NCBI RefSeq assembly: GCF_021432385.1
Contig: NZ_JAEACT010000002.1
Coordinates: 1,507,501 to 1,571,500 of the forward strand
Source of the DNA: Clostridium hydrogenum
GTDB lineage: Bacteria; Bacillota; Clostridia; Clostridiales; Clostridiaceae
Reading direction: 5' to 3'
DNA: 64,000 nt
Part shown: piece after piece, positions 17,949-26,843 of the stretch
How the letters are laid out: every line of letters begins with the position of its first letter
How positions within the stretch are numbered: position 1 is the stretch's first letter
Notes under the pieces: generated by a model
What the model was told of the DNA's origin: nothing
The model's database searches: none
The model's input: the letters and a program-made list of their open reading frames with translations, nothing else
Position numbers and translations under genes: made by a program

Positions 17949-18505
17949 AAAAGAAAACTCATAAAAAGATAATAATTACAAATAAGTTTATAAAACATAT
18001 GGAAGTGCATAGGAATAGCTTTATAGTACCATATACAAAGCTAATAGATATTTGCAACAATGATGGAACATTTCAAAATCTTACAAAGTCTTTGGAGGCA
18101 TTTGTAGTTGAATTTCCTTATAACATTGGATTTAGCGAAATGGTAGAAATAAATGGGGATGAAGAGGTGTTTTATGCAAAAAGAATTGGAAGAAGTATCT
18201 ATACAAAATTTGTAGTAGGTAAACAGAACAAAGAAGTAAATAAGTGTGTAATTTGTTTGAAGCAGAATCAGGCAAATAACAAGGAATACTTTTTAATAAC
18301 TATGTTTCCGGGAGAATATACGGTGAGGGAGCCAGAAGATACTACTATAAAGGATATAACTACTTTAAAGGCTACATTAAAGTTTTGGCAGAATCATGCT
18401 TTAAAATTCGACCTGGAAACAGTTGATACTTCAACTATTGTAAAGGAATGTCCTTATAAACATTCGATGTTAATAAAAATAAACCAATTGAAACTTCAAA
18501 ATTAA
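17945..18505 (+). CDS. Uncharacterised protein, possibly BECR-fold RNase-like
   Basis: 186 residues, not firmly recognised. It has no ribosome binding site of its own but overlaps the stop of the Rpn stub by ATGA. The middle contains alternating strands ending in EYFLITMFPGEY, like the last strands of barnase/RelE-type toxins; this is a weak resemblance. Its final residues and stop lie inside a 96-bp element, so its natural C terminus may have been replaced. The 5' part recurs as a short remnant at 24210. Confidence 0.5.
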   Translation: MKKKTHKKIIITNKFIKHMEVHRNSFIVPYTKLIDICNNDGTFQNLTKSLEAFVVEFPYNIGFSEMVEINGDEEVFYAKRIGRSIYTKFVVGKQNKEVNKCVICLKQNQANNKEYFLITMFPGEYTVREPEDTTIKDITTLKATLKFWQNHALKFDLETVDTSTIVKECPYKHSMLIKINQLKLQN

Positions 18506-18572
18506 TTTGTATCAAAATGCCGTTTCCTGGGCTTATGATGCAAATTAATTTTGTTAGTTGAAATGGTTTATC
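18478..18572 (+). repeat. 96-bp palindromic element, copy F (95 bp)
   Basis: AATAAACC...GGTTTATC, with GAAACTT and TAGTTGAA at the bulge. It lies between two convergent genes: it supplies the last codons and stop of the gene on the plus strand and ends 1 bp before the stop of the esterase gene. It could be a two-way terminator. Confidence 0.78.
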
Positions 18573-18573
18573 T

Positions 18574-19305
18574 TTATTTCAAAAATTTAATAACTTCTTT
18601 AAACACAGTTTCTTTTTCACATTCTATTGTGATATTGTGTGCACATTTATTTAGAAGTATTCTTTTAACTTCTTTTGAGGAGACTTCTCTTTCGATTATG
18701 TCAATGCCTTTTTCAGCTATTGCGTTATCCTTTGTTGAATGAATTATAAGTATAGGCTTGTCAAGTTTATTTAGGTTAGTTCTTGTTGCCCTTTGAAGTT
18801 TGCTTAGTTCACAGGCAGAGGCTAAAGGGATTTTGTTGTAACCAAGCAAGTATTTGCGTTCTTCCTCGGGTCGCTCTTCTGGAGGCCATTCGGTGTATTT
18901 TATAAAGTGCTTTAAAATAGGGAGAAATACTGTGAGTTTATTTTTGTTTACTAGGGCTGGTGCCAATAATACAAGTTTGTCTACGGGATAATTTTCAGCT
19001 ATGTTTAAAGCTAATACACCACCCATAGAATGACCTATTATATATATTTTACTGCAGGAAGCTATTAACTTATCATAAGCTGTTTTGACAGAATTAATCC
19101 AGTGGGTATATTTTGAGGTTTCAAATTCTTCTAGTGAGGTTCCATGACCTGCTAGCTTTACGCCTAAAACAGAGTAACCTTCAGTTTTAAGCTTTTCACC
19201 TAGTTCTCTCATTTCGGCAGGGGTGGAGCTAAAGCCGTGTATTAATAAGCAGCCTATTTCATTGCCTTTAAAAAAGAATTCTTCCTTTAAATTATTAGTT
19301 TCCAT
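18574..19305 (-). CDS. Alpha/beta hydrolase, carboxylesterase (Est30-like)
   Basis: About 243 residues from ATG 19305, with GGAG 9 bp upstream. It has the GFSSTPAEM oxyanion segment, a GHSMGG nucleophile elbow, an Asp in IIHSTKDN and a His in NKCAHNITIE. The fold and length fit bacterial carboxylesterases that hydrolyse short acyl esters or monoacylglycerols. It has no signal peptide, so it is cytoplasmic. It is convergent with the unknown gene on the left. Confidence 0.85.
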   Translation of the reverse strand: METNNLKEEFFFKGNEIGCLLIHGFSSTPAEMRELGEKLKTEGYSVLGVKLAGHGTSLEEFETSKYTHWINSVKTAYDKLIASCSKIYIIGHSMGGVLALNIAENYPVDKLVLLAPALVNKNKLTVFLPILKHFIKYTEWPPEERPEEERKYLLGYNKIPLASACELSKLQRATRTNLNKLDKPILIIHSTKDNAIAEKGIDIIEREVSSKEVKRILLNKCAHNITIECEKETVFKEVIKFLK

Positions 19306-19330
19306 GTAAGTCATCTCCAATTTTATTTTT

Positions 19331-19380
19331 GGCTATATTTTAAATAAGTATTGATTTTCACGCTTACCTAAATATAGGCT
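19331..19380. terminator. Hairpin between esterase and MFS genes
   Basis: GGCTATATTTTAAATAAG pairs imperfectly with CTTACCTAAATATAGGC. A similar hairpin lies at 63122-63162. No classic T-run follows on the MFS strand, so termination is uncertain. Confidence 0.4.
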
Positions 19381-19385
19381 TATTT

Positions 19386-20582
19386 TTATAAAGAAAGTGA
19401 AGTGTCATATTTTTTTATTTTGCTCACTGAGAGTATTATAGAGGCTATAACGAGCCAAAGTATTGATAGTGGGAAAAATGCCTTGTAACCTACAGTATCG
19501 AGAAGTAAACCCATTAGGTTTCCAGAGATAAATTGTGAAAAGGATACGAAGAAATTAAAAATCCCCATAAATTCTCCAAGTCTTTCGGTTGGCACTACTT
19601 CAGCAAGAATTGAATAGGAAGTAACTTGTATTGCTATAAAACCAATGCCAATAAAACACATCATTATATATAAAGCAGAAGTAGTAGTTACAAATAAACC
19701 ACCCAAGAGAGAAAGTGTAAATATTAAGCTGCCAAAAAGCATGACCTTCTTTCTTTCAATTTTATCTGAAAGCACACCAAGGGGATAGGCAAAGATAGCT
19801 CCGGTCATAGTTAGTAAAAGAAGTGAAAAGCTTGCCGTACCTTCACTTATATGCAAATTATTAATGCAGTATTTTACAAAGAAAGGTGTTATGCCGCCGT
19901 AGCCCATGTATATAAAAAACATAGCAAGGAATAATTTCATGGCAGAGGGAAACTTATAAAAGTCAAAAGCTAATTTTATATTTTTCTTTTCAGTATAAAT
20001 AGGCTTTTCTTTGACTAATAGAACCGTGACAATCACAGTAATTATACCTAAAAATGCAGCAACAAGGAAGGGAAGAGCATGATTTTTATTTAAAGAACTT
20101 GAACTTGACCAAAGTATAGGACCAGTTACAAATATAAAGGCACCACCAAGGACGCTTATAACCTTAGAAAAACCGTTTGCAAGACCAAGCTGATTTTCTT
20201 CTACGGTTTCAGGAATTAGTGAGTAATAGGGACCTTGATAAAAATTCAAACTAAAATAGAATATGAAAGCGATTACAAAAAGCGTTAAGTAACTTTTAGA
20301 AAATGGCATAGCGCACATAGCTATAGTTGTAGCAATAGAACCCATTATCATAAAAGGTTTTCTTCTTCCCATTTTAAAGTGGGATCTGTCACTTAACAAG
20401 CCTGAAAGGTACTGTACAAAAATTCCTGTAAATGACCCCATGGTTATTAAGAAAGCAGATTTTGAATTGCTAACATTAAAGGTAGCAACTAACATGGGAA
20501 TTAAGGTCATGTTCATAGCCCAAAGTAAACCTACGCCTAAGTTTGGAAGTCCAATAATATACGGTGAAAACTTTTTATTCAT
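19386..20582 (-). CDS. MFS transporter (GPH/SLC45-like)
   Basis: 398 residues from ATG 20582, with GGGGGAATGC upstream. About 12 membrane helices, with the MFS loop signature LSGLLSDRSHFKMGRRKPF between helices 2 and 3 and a second DKIERKK loop in the C-terminal half. The 20-residue N-terminal pattern (GLPNLGVGLLWAMNMTLIPM) resembles sugar:cation symporter-type members. It overlaps the TetR gene by 8 bp, and that regulator probably controls it. The substrate could be a sugar or a toxic compound. Confidence 0.82.
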   Translation of the reverse strand: MNKKFSPYIIGLPNLGVGLLWAMNMTLIPMLVATFNVSNSKSAFLITMGSFTGIFVQYLSGLLSDRSHFKMGRRKPFMIMGSIATTIAMCAMPFSKSYLTLFVIAFIFYFSLNFYQGPYYSLIPETVEENQLGLANGFSKVISVLGGAFIFVTGPILWSSSSSLNKNHALPFLVAAFLGIITVIVTVLLVKEKPIYTEKKNIKLAFDFYKFPSAMKLFLAMFFIYMGYGGITPFFVKYCINNLHISEGTASFSLLLLTMTGAIFAYPLGVLSDKIERKKVMLFGSLIFTLSLLGGLFVTTTSALYIMMCFIGIGFIAIQVTSYSILAEVVPTERLGEFMGIFNFFVSFSQFISGNLMGLLLDTVGYKAFFPLSILWLVIASIILSVSKIKKYDTSLSL

Positions 20583-21258
20583 TTTGCATTCCCCCATAAT
20601 TTTTATTTTCAATATATTTTAAAGCCATATCTTTAACTAATTCTAATTGAGCCTTTCCTTCAAAATAATTATCACTGTCTAATATTATATTTCTTAAAAT
20701 TAGTTTTTGAGAAAGGCTAATTAAAGTGTGACTTATGGTCATATAAAATTTTTCGCTTTTTATATTTGGATTTATTGAGCCGTCTTTTTTGCCTAATTCT
20801 AAGGCGTCTATCATTACCGGCATGAGTTTTAATATATTTTTTTCATATGAAGAAAGTCGTTCTTTTGCTATATTTTCCTTAACTACATAGTTATCAAAGT
20901 CCTCTATAAATCTAAAAAAGTACTTGTGATTCGTGTAAGTTTTAATAAAAATATCAAGTATTTTGCTTACTCTTTCTAGCCCACTTAGTTTATCGTAATC
21001 GTTTTCTAAAGTATCGTGAAAAATATTTATTTCCGTGTCCCAAAAGCTAATGGCCGCTTCAATGACAATTTCAGTTTTTGTTTTAAAGTATCTGTATACA
21101 GAGGCAATTCCAATTTCAGCTTTTTCAGCTATATCTGTCATTTTGGTGTTTTCAATTCCTTTTTCTATAAATACTTTAACGGCGGCAGCTACAACAAGCT
21201 TTTTCCTTTTGTCTTTTTGCTGCTCGGTTTCTTTTTTTCTTTTTTCAATAAGATCCAT
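20575..21258 (-). CDS. TetR/AcrR-family repressor
   Basis: 227 residues with a strong AGGAGG start signal. The N-terminal helix-turn-helix is typical (AAAVKVFIEKGIENTKMTDIA...GIASVYRYFKTKTEI); the C-terminal ligand domain is variable. It is the first gene of a two-gene operon with the MFS transporter. A palindrome at 21311 in the promoter is the likely operator. Confidence 0.88.
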   Translation of the reverse strand: MDLIEKRKKETEQQKDKRKKLVVAAAVKVFIEKGIENTKMTDIAEKAEIGIASVYRYFKTKTEIVIEAAISFWDTEINIFHDTLENDYDKLSGLERVSKILDIFIKTYTNHKYFFRFIEDFDNYVVKENIAKERLSSYEKNILKLMPVMIDALELGKKDGSINPNIKSEKFYMTISHTLISLSQKLILRNIILDSDNYFEGKAQLELVKDMALKYIENKNYGGMQNE

Positions 21259-21310
21259 TTTTGCACCTCCTCATTATTCACAATGAAGTAGTTCCTTAAA
21301 AAATAGTACC

Positions 21311-21327
21311 TGATAGTTAAACTATCA
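21311..21327. promoter_or_regulatory. Candidate TetR operator
   Basis: TGATAGTTAAACTATCA is a perfect 8+1+8 palindrome, 53 bp before the tetR start. Autoregulation is inferred from position. Confidence 0.6.
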
Positions 21328-21479
21328 TCTTGATATATATTATATCACTTATACATATTATGGCAAGAGCGGCTATAAAATATTTCCATTTTACTAGCTA
21401 AGATACTAAGTTTACATTGAATGGCATGTATAAAATTTGATAAAAAGAAAAAATATATTTTAAAAGGGAGGCTAAAAAT

Positions 21480-22502
21480 ATGTTTATTCCTAAAAGAGTA
21501 ATATTTGAAAAAAGTTCTTTAGATTATGAAATAGGTCAGAATATATATAGTAGATTTAAGGAAAATCCAAACATTGAGATAATAAACCTATCCTCAAATA
21601 AAGTAAAGCAGCATATTCCAGGTGAAAATTTATATGACTTTTATAGAGAAGGAAAAAATACCTTAGTGGTTGGAGTAAAAAAAGGCTTTAAATTTCAATC
21701 CTGTAAGCCTTCTGCTCATTATCAATTGCCACTTGTATCTGGCTGCATTGGACAATGTGAGTATTGTTACTTAAACACAAATTTAGGTGATAAGCCATAT
21801 ATAAAGGTTAATGTAAATGTTGAGGATATACTAAATGAAGCTCAAAAATATATAAATGAAAGGCTGCCGGAAACAACCATATTTGAGGGGTCTGCTACAT
21901 CAGATCCTATACCTATTGAGCCTTATACTAATATATTAAAAAAGAGTATAGAGTTTTTTGGAAAAAGTAATAATGGAAGATTTAGGTTTGTTACAAAATT
22001 TAATGATGTAGATACACTGCTCGATGCAAAGCATAATGGTAATACGGAAGTAAGATTTACCATAAACACAGATAGAGTTATAAGCGAATACGAAAATAGA
22101 ACTGCCCCTATTAATAAGAGAATAGAAGCTAGTGTAAAAGTAGCAAAAGCAGGATATAAGATAGGGTATATAATAGCACCAGTATTTTTATATGAAGGCT
22201 TTAAGGAAGATTATAAGAAAATGCTTTTAGATTTAAATTCTAAGCTTCCAAAGGATTTAGAATATCCTGTAACCTTTGAAGTTATATCACATAGGTATAC
22301 GACGAGAGCAAAAAATATAATATCAGAGGTATTTCCGGAAACAACGCTTCCAATGGTAGATGAAGAGAGAAAATACAAACATGGACAGTTTGGATATGGA
22401 AAGTTTGTTTATAACAAAGAAGCCTTGCAAGACATGAAGGAATTTTTTACGCAGCAAATAGAAGAGATATTTAGTGACAAGGTCATACTTTATATAATTT
22501 GA
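21480..22502 (+). CDS. splB: Spore photoproduct lyase (radical SAM)
   Basis: 340 residues, the usual length, with GGGAGGC upstream. The radical SAM cluster motif CxxxCxxC is C89, C93 and C96 (CIGQCEYC). The C-terminal part has the family segments FVTKF, RFTINTDRVI and KYKHGQFGYGKFVY. It repairs the 5-thyminyl-dihydrothymine spore photoproduct during germination. The residue that should be the hydrogen donor (Cys141 in B. subtilis, in CTSD) is alanine here (GSATSD, A139). A cysteine at 75 may replace it. Confidence 0.95.
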   Translation: MFIPKRVIFEKSSLDYEIGQNIYSRFKENPNIEIINLSSNKVKQHIPGENLYDFYREGKNTLVVGVKKGFKFQSCKPSAHYQLPLVSGCIGQCEYCYLNTNLGDKPYIKVNVNVEDILNEAQKYINERLPETTIFEGSATSDPIPIEPYTNILKKSIEFFGKSNNGRFRFVTKFNDVDTLLDAKHNGNTEVRFTINTDRVISEYENRTAPINKRIEASVKVAKAGYKIGYIIAPVFLYEGFKEDYKKMLLDLNSKLPKDLEYPVTFEVISHRYTTRAKNIISEVFPETTLPMVDEERKYKHGQFGYGKFVYNKEALQDMKEFFTQQIEEIFSDKVILYII

Positions 22503-22595
22503 CTCATATCACTTTAAAGCAAATTTTGGTTGAAATATCCATATGTTAAGAATAAAATATTAATTGTATATTTTTTAATTGGGGGGCGAAATTTT

Positions 22596-23073
22596 ATGAT
22601 GAAAAGGATAGAAAATGCAGCACTTATAGGAATGGGGGCAGTAGGCTGTGAAGGAGTTTTTTGAAAGGGCAGGGGTATCTTATGAAATACCAGAAAATAT
22701 GCTTCATTCACAGTGGTCAAAGTTTATGTTTAATGTAGGGATAAATACGGCATCTGCAGTTTTAAAAGCGGATTATGGAGTGTTTCAGAAAAGCAAAGAG
22801 GCAAGAGAGCTTATGCTGTCATTAATGCAGGAGGTTGTAAAGGTATCTCGAAAAACAGGAGTTAACCTTAATAAAGCTGATATAGAAAATTGGTGCAAAA
22901 TTTTAGATAGCTGTGAGCCAAAAGGGAAAACCTCAATGTGTCAGGATATATTGGCTGGAAGAAAAACAGAGGTAGATATGTTTTCTAAAGCTGTATGTGA
23001 TCTTGGAGAAAGGTACGGCATAGACACACCTGTAAACAAAACATTTTTAAATATAATAAAGGTAATTGAATGA
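22596..23073 (+). pseudogene. Broken 2-dehydropantoate 2-reductase
   Basis: The first codons after ATG 22596 or 22599 give MKRIENAALIGMGAVGC, the NADP-binding start of the ApbA/PanE family. The frame then shifts directly to the C-terminal substrate domain (22648-23073: WSKFMFNVGINTASAVL...). Some 170 residues are missing and the two parts are in different frames. This is an internal deletion; the remaining C-terminal frame of 141 codons is unlikely to be active. Confidence 0.85.
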
Positions 23074-23137
23074 TGATGAAAAATAGCGATTGGGGCTGTC
23101 GCACAAAAATTATTTTATACACAAGTAATAAAGATTC

Positions 23138-23365
23138 CGAATTAAATCAATTCACAATTCACGATGCACAATTCACAATGAAGGTAGATTTTCTGTAGCA
23201 AAGCTACAGAAAATCTTAAAACTTATTTTTTTATTGCTTACGCAATAGCACCATTTATGGTGCTAAGCTAAGCTTATAATTTAAGATTTACCTGACGCAA
23301 GGAAGGCAAATCATCCTTCATTGTGCATTGTGAACTGTGAATTGTGAATTGATTAAGTTTGTTCG
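23138..23365 (+). repeat. ~230-bp palindromic element with heptamer-like ends, copy 1
   Basis: Ends CGAATTAAATCAATTCAC and GTGAATTGATTAAG...TTCG. Inside each end are tandem AATTCAC/ATGCACA-type units followed by AATGAAGG. The core holds short hairpins (TGTAGCAAAGCTACA; GCACCATTTATGGTGC) and GATTTACCTGACGCAAGG. A second copy lies at 56834 in the opposite orientation. No ORF: MITE-like. Confidence 0.75.
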
Positions 23366-23483
23366 CATTAATTATAAGTTACGTATTAAATAAGCTTATT
23401 GCGACTGCTACATTTCTAAAAAATTAATAGAGGCATTAGCAAGCGGGCAATGAAAATTATGAACAATTAATATATACATAATT

Positions 23484-24056
23484 TTAAAAATCAAAAACTT
23501 TTTCTAGTTCAATAACAAGATTAGAAAATATGGATACTTTTACATTATCATTTTCAGTGTATATTTCAGGTCTTTCGTATTTATTGTTGCTTTGCAGAAT
23601 GAATACACTTGTAAGTTTTGTATCTGGTTCTACTATCCAATATTCTTTAACACCTGCTTTTTCGTACATATTAAATTTTAGTAGTCTATCAATCCTAGCC
23701 GTAGCCGGTGATAGTATTTCAATAACCATATCAGGTACACCATAATATCCAGTTCCTTTTAATTTGCTTTTATCATAAACTACTAGCAAATCTGGTTGAT
23801 AAACGTTAGTAATATCTCTATCCTTTTCATTTTCACAAGGCAACCTTAAATCAAATGGAGCAGCAAATACTTGACACGTTTTATCACGTAAATATTCACC
23901 AAATTGCAGCATTAATTCTCTTGATATAGATTGATGTTGCCATGATGGAGCTGCTTGCATATAAGGCTCGCCGTTAATAAGTTCCCATTTTTCTTCCTCT
24001 GGCCAAGTTAAATATTCAGCATACGTATACTTTTTATTTTCTATTGGTAAAGACAT
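23484..24056 (-). CDS. Uma2-family (DUF820) putative endonuclease
   Basis: 190 residues. Uma2 pattern: KYTYAEYLTWPEEEKWELINGEPY at the N terminus, then YQPDLLVV and the PDMVIEILSPATA...KFNMYEKAGVKEYWIVEP core. This gives the PD...E-x-L...EYW nuclease-like motif of the restriction-endonuclease fold. Biological role unknown; such genes are often scattered and mobile. Adjacent to a MITE-like element. Confidence 0.88.
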   Translation of the reverse strand: MSLPIENKKYTYAEYLTWPEEEKWELINGEPYMQAAPSWQHQSISRELMLQFGEYLRDKTCQVFAAPFDLRLPCENEKDRDITNVYQPDLLVVYDKSKLKGTGYYGVPDMVIEILSPATARIDRLLKFNMYEKAGVKEYWIVEPDTKLTSVFILQSNNKYERPEIYTENDNVKVSIFSNLVIELEKVFDF

Positions 24057-24209
24057 GGCAAAACACTCCTTATCTATATAATTGTCATATTATATATAAT
24101 AACTTATTTTTAATATTATATCAATGAAAGGGGCATAGACATATCTAGAGCTTTTATAACTATTGTACCAAATAAATAAAATAAAAATATTAAGAGTAGA
24201 AACTAGCTA

Positions 24210-24302
24210 ATGAAGAAGACTCGTAAAAAGATAATAATTACGAATAAGTTTATAAAACATATTAAAGCAATTAAAAATTACTATAGTAAAAGGTTACTGT
24301 AG
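24210..24302 (+). pseudogene. Remnant of the 17945-type gene
   Basis: 30 codons, about 20 of which match the start of the unknown gene at 17945 (KKIIITNKFIKH), including the preceding GAAACTAGCT. The frame then ends in unrelated sequence that forms a hairpin. Confidence 0.6.
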
Positions 24303-24316
24303 TAATTTTTATTTTT
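24278..24316 (+). terminator. Terminator-like hairpin
   Basis: AATTACTATAGTAA pairs with TTACTGTAGTAATT and is followed by TTTATTTTTTG. It would end transcription before the liv leader. Confidence 0.6.
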
Positions 24317-24546
24317 TGATTTTTTTTAGTACAACAATACAATTTTTTGAATCTTGTAAATATTATAACATACATGGATTAAGTTCTAGTACTTGAGCTT
24401 TTTACATATATTTAGAAAAAAGCTAAATGATAAACTATTAAAAAATAGTTAGATAATCAAAAATATTAATAAAATTTAAAATAATTATTAATAATATATC
24501 AAAAAAATATTGAATATGTAATTAAATTGTGATATTATTATTAACA

Positions 24547-24561
24547 ATAATTCAGAAAATA
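24547..24561. promoter_or_regulatory. Possible CodY box upstream of liv operon
   Basis: ATAATTCAGAAAATA matches the CodY consensus AATTTTCWGAAAATT at 11 of 15 positions. CodY control of branched-chain amino acid uptake is well known in Firmicutes. AT-rich DNA gives chance matches, so this is tentative. Confidence 0.35.
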
Positions 24562-24605
24562 TTAACTAGTTTGTAATTAATGAAAATTCGATTAGTTAAT
24601 TAAAT

Positions 24606-24690
24606 TTATAAATTTCGCTAGGGGGGAAAATAAACTTTTATTCAAAAAAAAATCATACTATTAATTTTTGCAATATTGCGAAATTTATAA
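24606..24690 (+). promoter_or_regulatory. Long-range inverted repeat in the liv leader
   Basis: TTATAAATTTCGC (24606-24618) and GCGAAATTTATAA (24678-24690) are a perfect 13-bp inverted repeat separated by 59 bp. The second arm ends about 20 bp before the livJ ribosome binding site. It could form an mRNA fold affecting translation. Confidence 0.45.
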
Positions 24691-24724
24691 GTGAAATTTT
24701 ATTATTTTATTGGGAGGGCTTTTT

Positions 24725-25873
24725 ATGATAAAAAAGAAAATTGCTTTAGGATTAACATTGGCAATGTCAATTGGTATTTTTTCAGGATGTGGTGCTGCTG
24801 GAAGTGGTGGTTCATCAAGTGGAGAAATAAAAATAGGGGTTGTAACTCCACTTACTGGTTCAATTTCAGCTTATGGTAAGTCAGCACGTAATGGACTTGA
24901 TTTGCTTCAAAAGGAGGTCAATGACAAAGGTGGAATTAATGGTAAGAAAATAGAATTTGTTTATGGTGATGATGAAAACAAACCAGCATCTGCTGTAAAT
25001 GTTGCGCAAAAGCTTATTAATGAAGATAAAGTTGTTGCAATAGTAGGACCTCTTACAAGTACTTGTGCAAATGCAGTTGCACCAATAGCACAGCAAAATA
25101 AAATACCTATGGTTACAGGAACTGGTACTAATCCTAAGATTACACAAGCTGGAGATTATATTTATAGAACATGCTTTATTGATCCTTTTCAAGGTACTGT
25201 AATTGCCAAATTTGCAAGTGGAGATTTAAAAGCTAAAACAGCAGCAATACTTTATGATAATGGAAATGATTATTCTAAAGGACTTGCAGATAATTTCCAA
25301 AAAGCATTTAAAGCAGCAGGCGGAAATATAGTTGATTCTGAAACTTATAATACAAATGATCAGGATTTTAATGCTCAGCTTACAAAAATAAAGGATAAAA
25401 ATGCAGATGTATTATTTGCACCAGATTATTATTCAACAGTAGGAATGATTGCAAAACAAGCAAGAGCACAAGGAATTAAATCAACTTTCCTTGGTGGTGA
25501 TGGATGGGATTCAGCGGATTTATTTAAAGTTGGTGGAGATGCCGTAAATGGTGCATACTTTACTGACCACTATTCAGCAAAAGATACTTCACCAGAAGTT
25601 ACAACATTTATTGATAGCTATAAGAAAAAATACAATACTACTCCAGATTCAATGGCAGCTTTAAATTATGATGCTGGCAAAGTATTAATTGAATCAATTA
25701 AAAAAGCTGGTAAAACAGACGGAGAAAGTATAAAAAATGCACTTAAAAATTACAGTGGTACTGTAGTATCTGGTAAGATTACTTTTGATAAAGACAGAAA
25801 TGCTGTTAAGGCCGCAGTAATTATAAATGTTAAAAATAATGATTTTGATTTTGTAAAGAAAATTCAACCATAG
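24725..25873 (+). CDS. livJ: Branched-chain amino acid ABC transporter binding lipoprotein
   Basis: 382 residues from ATG 24725, with GGGAGGG upstream. It has a lipoprotein signal with FSGC, a glycine/serine linker, then the type I periplasmic-binding fold of LivJ: IKIGVVTPLTGSISAYGKSARNGLDL and VAIVGPLTSTCANAVAPIAQ. It captures leucine, isoleucine or valine at the cell surface. It is the first gene of livJHMGF. A hairpin after it probably keeps its mRNA level above that of the permease genes. Confidence 0.93.
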   Translation: MIKKKIALGLTLAMSIGIFSGCGAAGSGGSSSGEIKIGVVTPLTGSISAYGKSARNGLDLLQKEVNDKGGINGKKIEFVYGDDENKPASAVNVAQKLINEDKVVAIVGPLTSTCANAVAPIAQQNKIPMVTGTGTNPKITQAGDYIYRTCFIDPFQGTVIAKFASGDLKAKTAAILYDNGNDYSKGLADNFQKAFKAAGGNIVDSETYNTNDQDFNAQLTKIKDKNADVLFAPDYYSTVGMIAKQARAQGIKSTFLGGDGWDSADLFKVGGDAVNGAYFTDHYSAKDTSPEVTTFIDSYKKKYNTTPDSMAALNYDAGKVLIESIKKAGKTDGESIKNALKNYSGTVVSGKITFDKDRNAVKAAVIINVKNNDFDFVKKIQP

Positions 25874-25881
25874 TTTATATA

Positions 25882-25913
25882 TTACATGGCATTTTTTAAA
25901 TAATGCCATGTAA
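25882..25913 (+). terminator. Hairpin between livJ and livH
   Basis: TTACATGGCATT pairs perfectly with AATGCCATGTAA. It lacks a clean T-run and the downstream genes need read-through, so it may be a partial terminator or an mRNA stabiliser. Confidence 0.6.
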
Positions 25914-25949
25914 TAAAATTTTATACAAGATAGGAATGGGGGAAAGCAG

Positions 25950-26834
25950 ATGGAATTTTTACAGCAAGTTATTAATGGGCTAGCACTTGGAAGTGTTTAT
26001 GCGTTAATTGCAATTGGTTATACTATGGTTTATGGAATAATAGGACTTATAAATTTTGCACATGGTGATATATATATGATGGGGGCTTTTTTTGGATTCT
26101 TTGCTGCTGTAAAATTTAAACTACCATTTATACCTACCTTGCTTGTAGGCATGATAGGAGCAGCTATTTTAGGAGTAATAATTGAAAAAATTGCATATAA
26201 GCCACTAAGAAATTCTCCAAAACTTTCTTTGCTTATAACAGCCATAGGAATGTCCTTGCTTCTTGAAAATGGAAGTAGATTGGATTTTATATTTGGACCA
26301 GATTATAGAACTTATCCATCAAATTTATTACCTGAAAAAATTATACAAATAGGGTCTTTAAGAGTAGATTCACTTCATTTACTTATTATTTTGATTTCGA
26401 TTATATTGGCAGTTGTGCTTCAAATAATAGTATTTAAAACTAAAGTTGGAAAAGCTATGAGAGCTACAGCTTTTGATAATGATGCAGCTGCTTTAATGGG
26501 AATAAATATTGACAATATTATATCAGTAACTTTTGCTATTGGTTCTGCACTTGCTGGTGCTGCTGGAGTATTGGTTGGTATTCTTTATTCAAGGATTGAT
26601 CCTTATATGGGAATAATGCCTGGTTTAAAGGCGTTTATTGCAGCAGTACTTGGTGGTATTGGAGTAATTCCTGGGGCAGTAATTGGAGGCATAATAATGG
26701 GACTTGCAGAGACGTTTACAAAGGTATATATATCATCTAAGCTTTCAGATGCTATAGCTTTTGCAATATTAATTGTAATTTTACTTATAAAACCTTCAGG
26801 TATCTTAGGTAAAAAACCAAATGTGAAAGTGTAG
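25950..26834 (+). CDS. livH: Branched-chain amino acid ABC permease LivH
   Basis: 294 residues, eight or so membrane helices, with the LivH opening QQVINGLALGSVYALIAIGYTMVYGI and INFAHGDIYMMGAF. The EAA-like loop includes GKAMRATAFDNDAAALMGI. It forms the membrane channel with LivM. A GGGGGAAAG ribosome binding site precedes it; the next gene follows by 9 bp. Confidence 0.93.
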   Translation: MEFLQQVINGLALGSVYALIAIGYTMVYGIIGLINFAHGDIYMMGAFFGFFAAVKFKLPFIPTLLVGMIGAAILGVIIEKIAYKPLRNSPKLSLLITAIGMSLLLENGSRLDFIFGPDYRTYPSNLLPEKIIQIGSLRVDSLHLLIILISIILAVVLQIIVFKTKVGKAMRATAFDNDAAALMGINIDNIISVTFAIGSALAGAAGVLVGILYSRIDPYMGIMPGLKAFIAAVLGGIGVIPGAVIGGIIMGLAETFTKVYISSKLSDAIAFAILIVILLIKPSGILGKKPNVKV

Positions 26835-26843
26835 GTGAATATT

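Noticed and set aside
23147..23185. Tandem AATTCAC-type units that look like short regular repeats
   Set aside because: Units are 7-8 bp with no spacers and occur as inverted ends of a palindrome, so this is not a CRISPR array.
24601..24720. T-box or other amino-acid riboswitch in the liv leader
   Set aside because: No T-box sequence (TGGNACCGCG) or terminator/antiterminator pair is visible.
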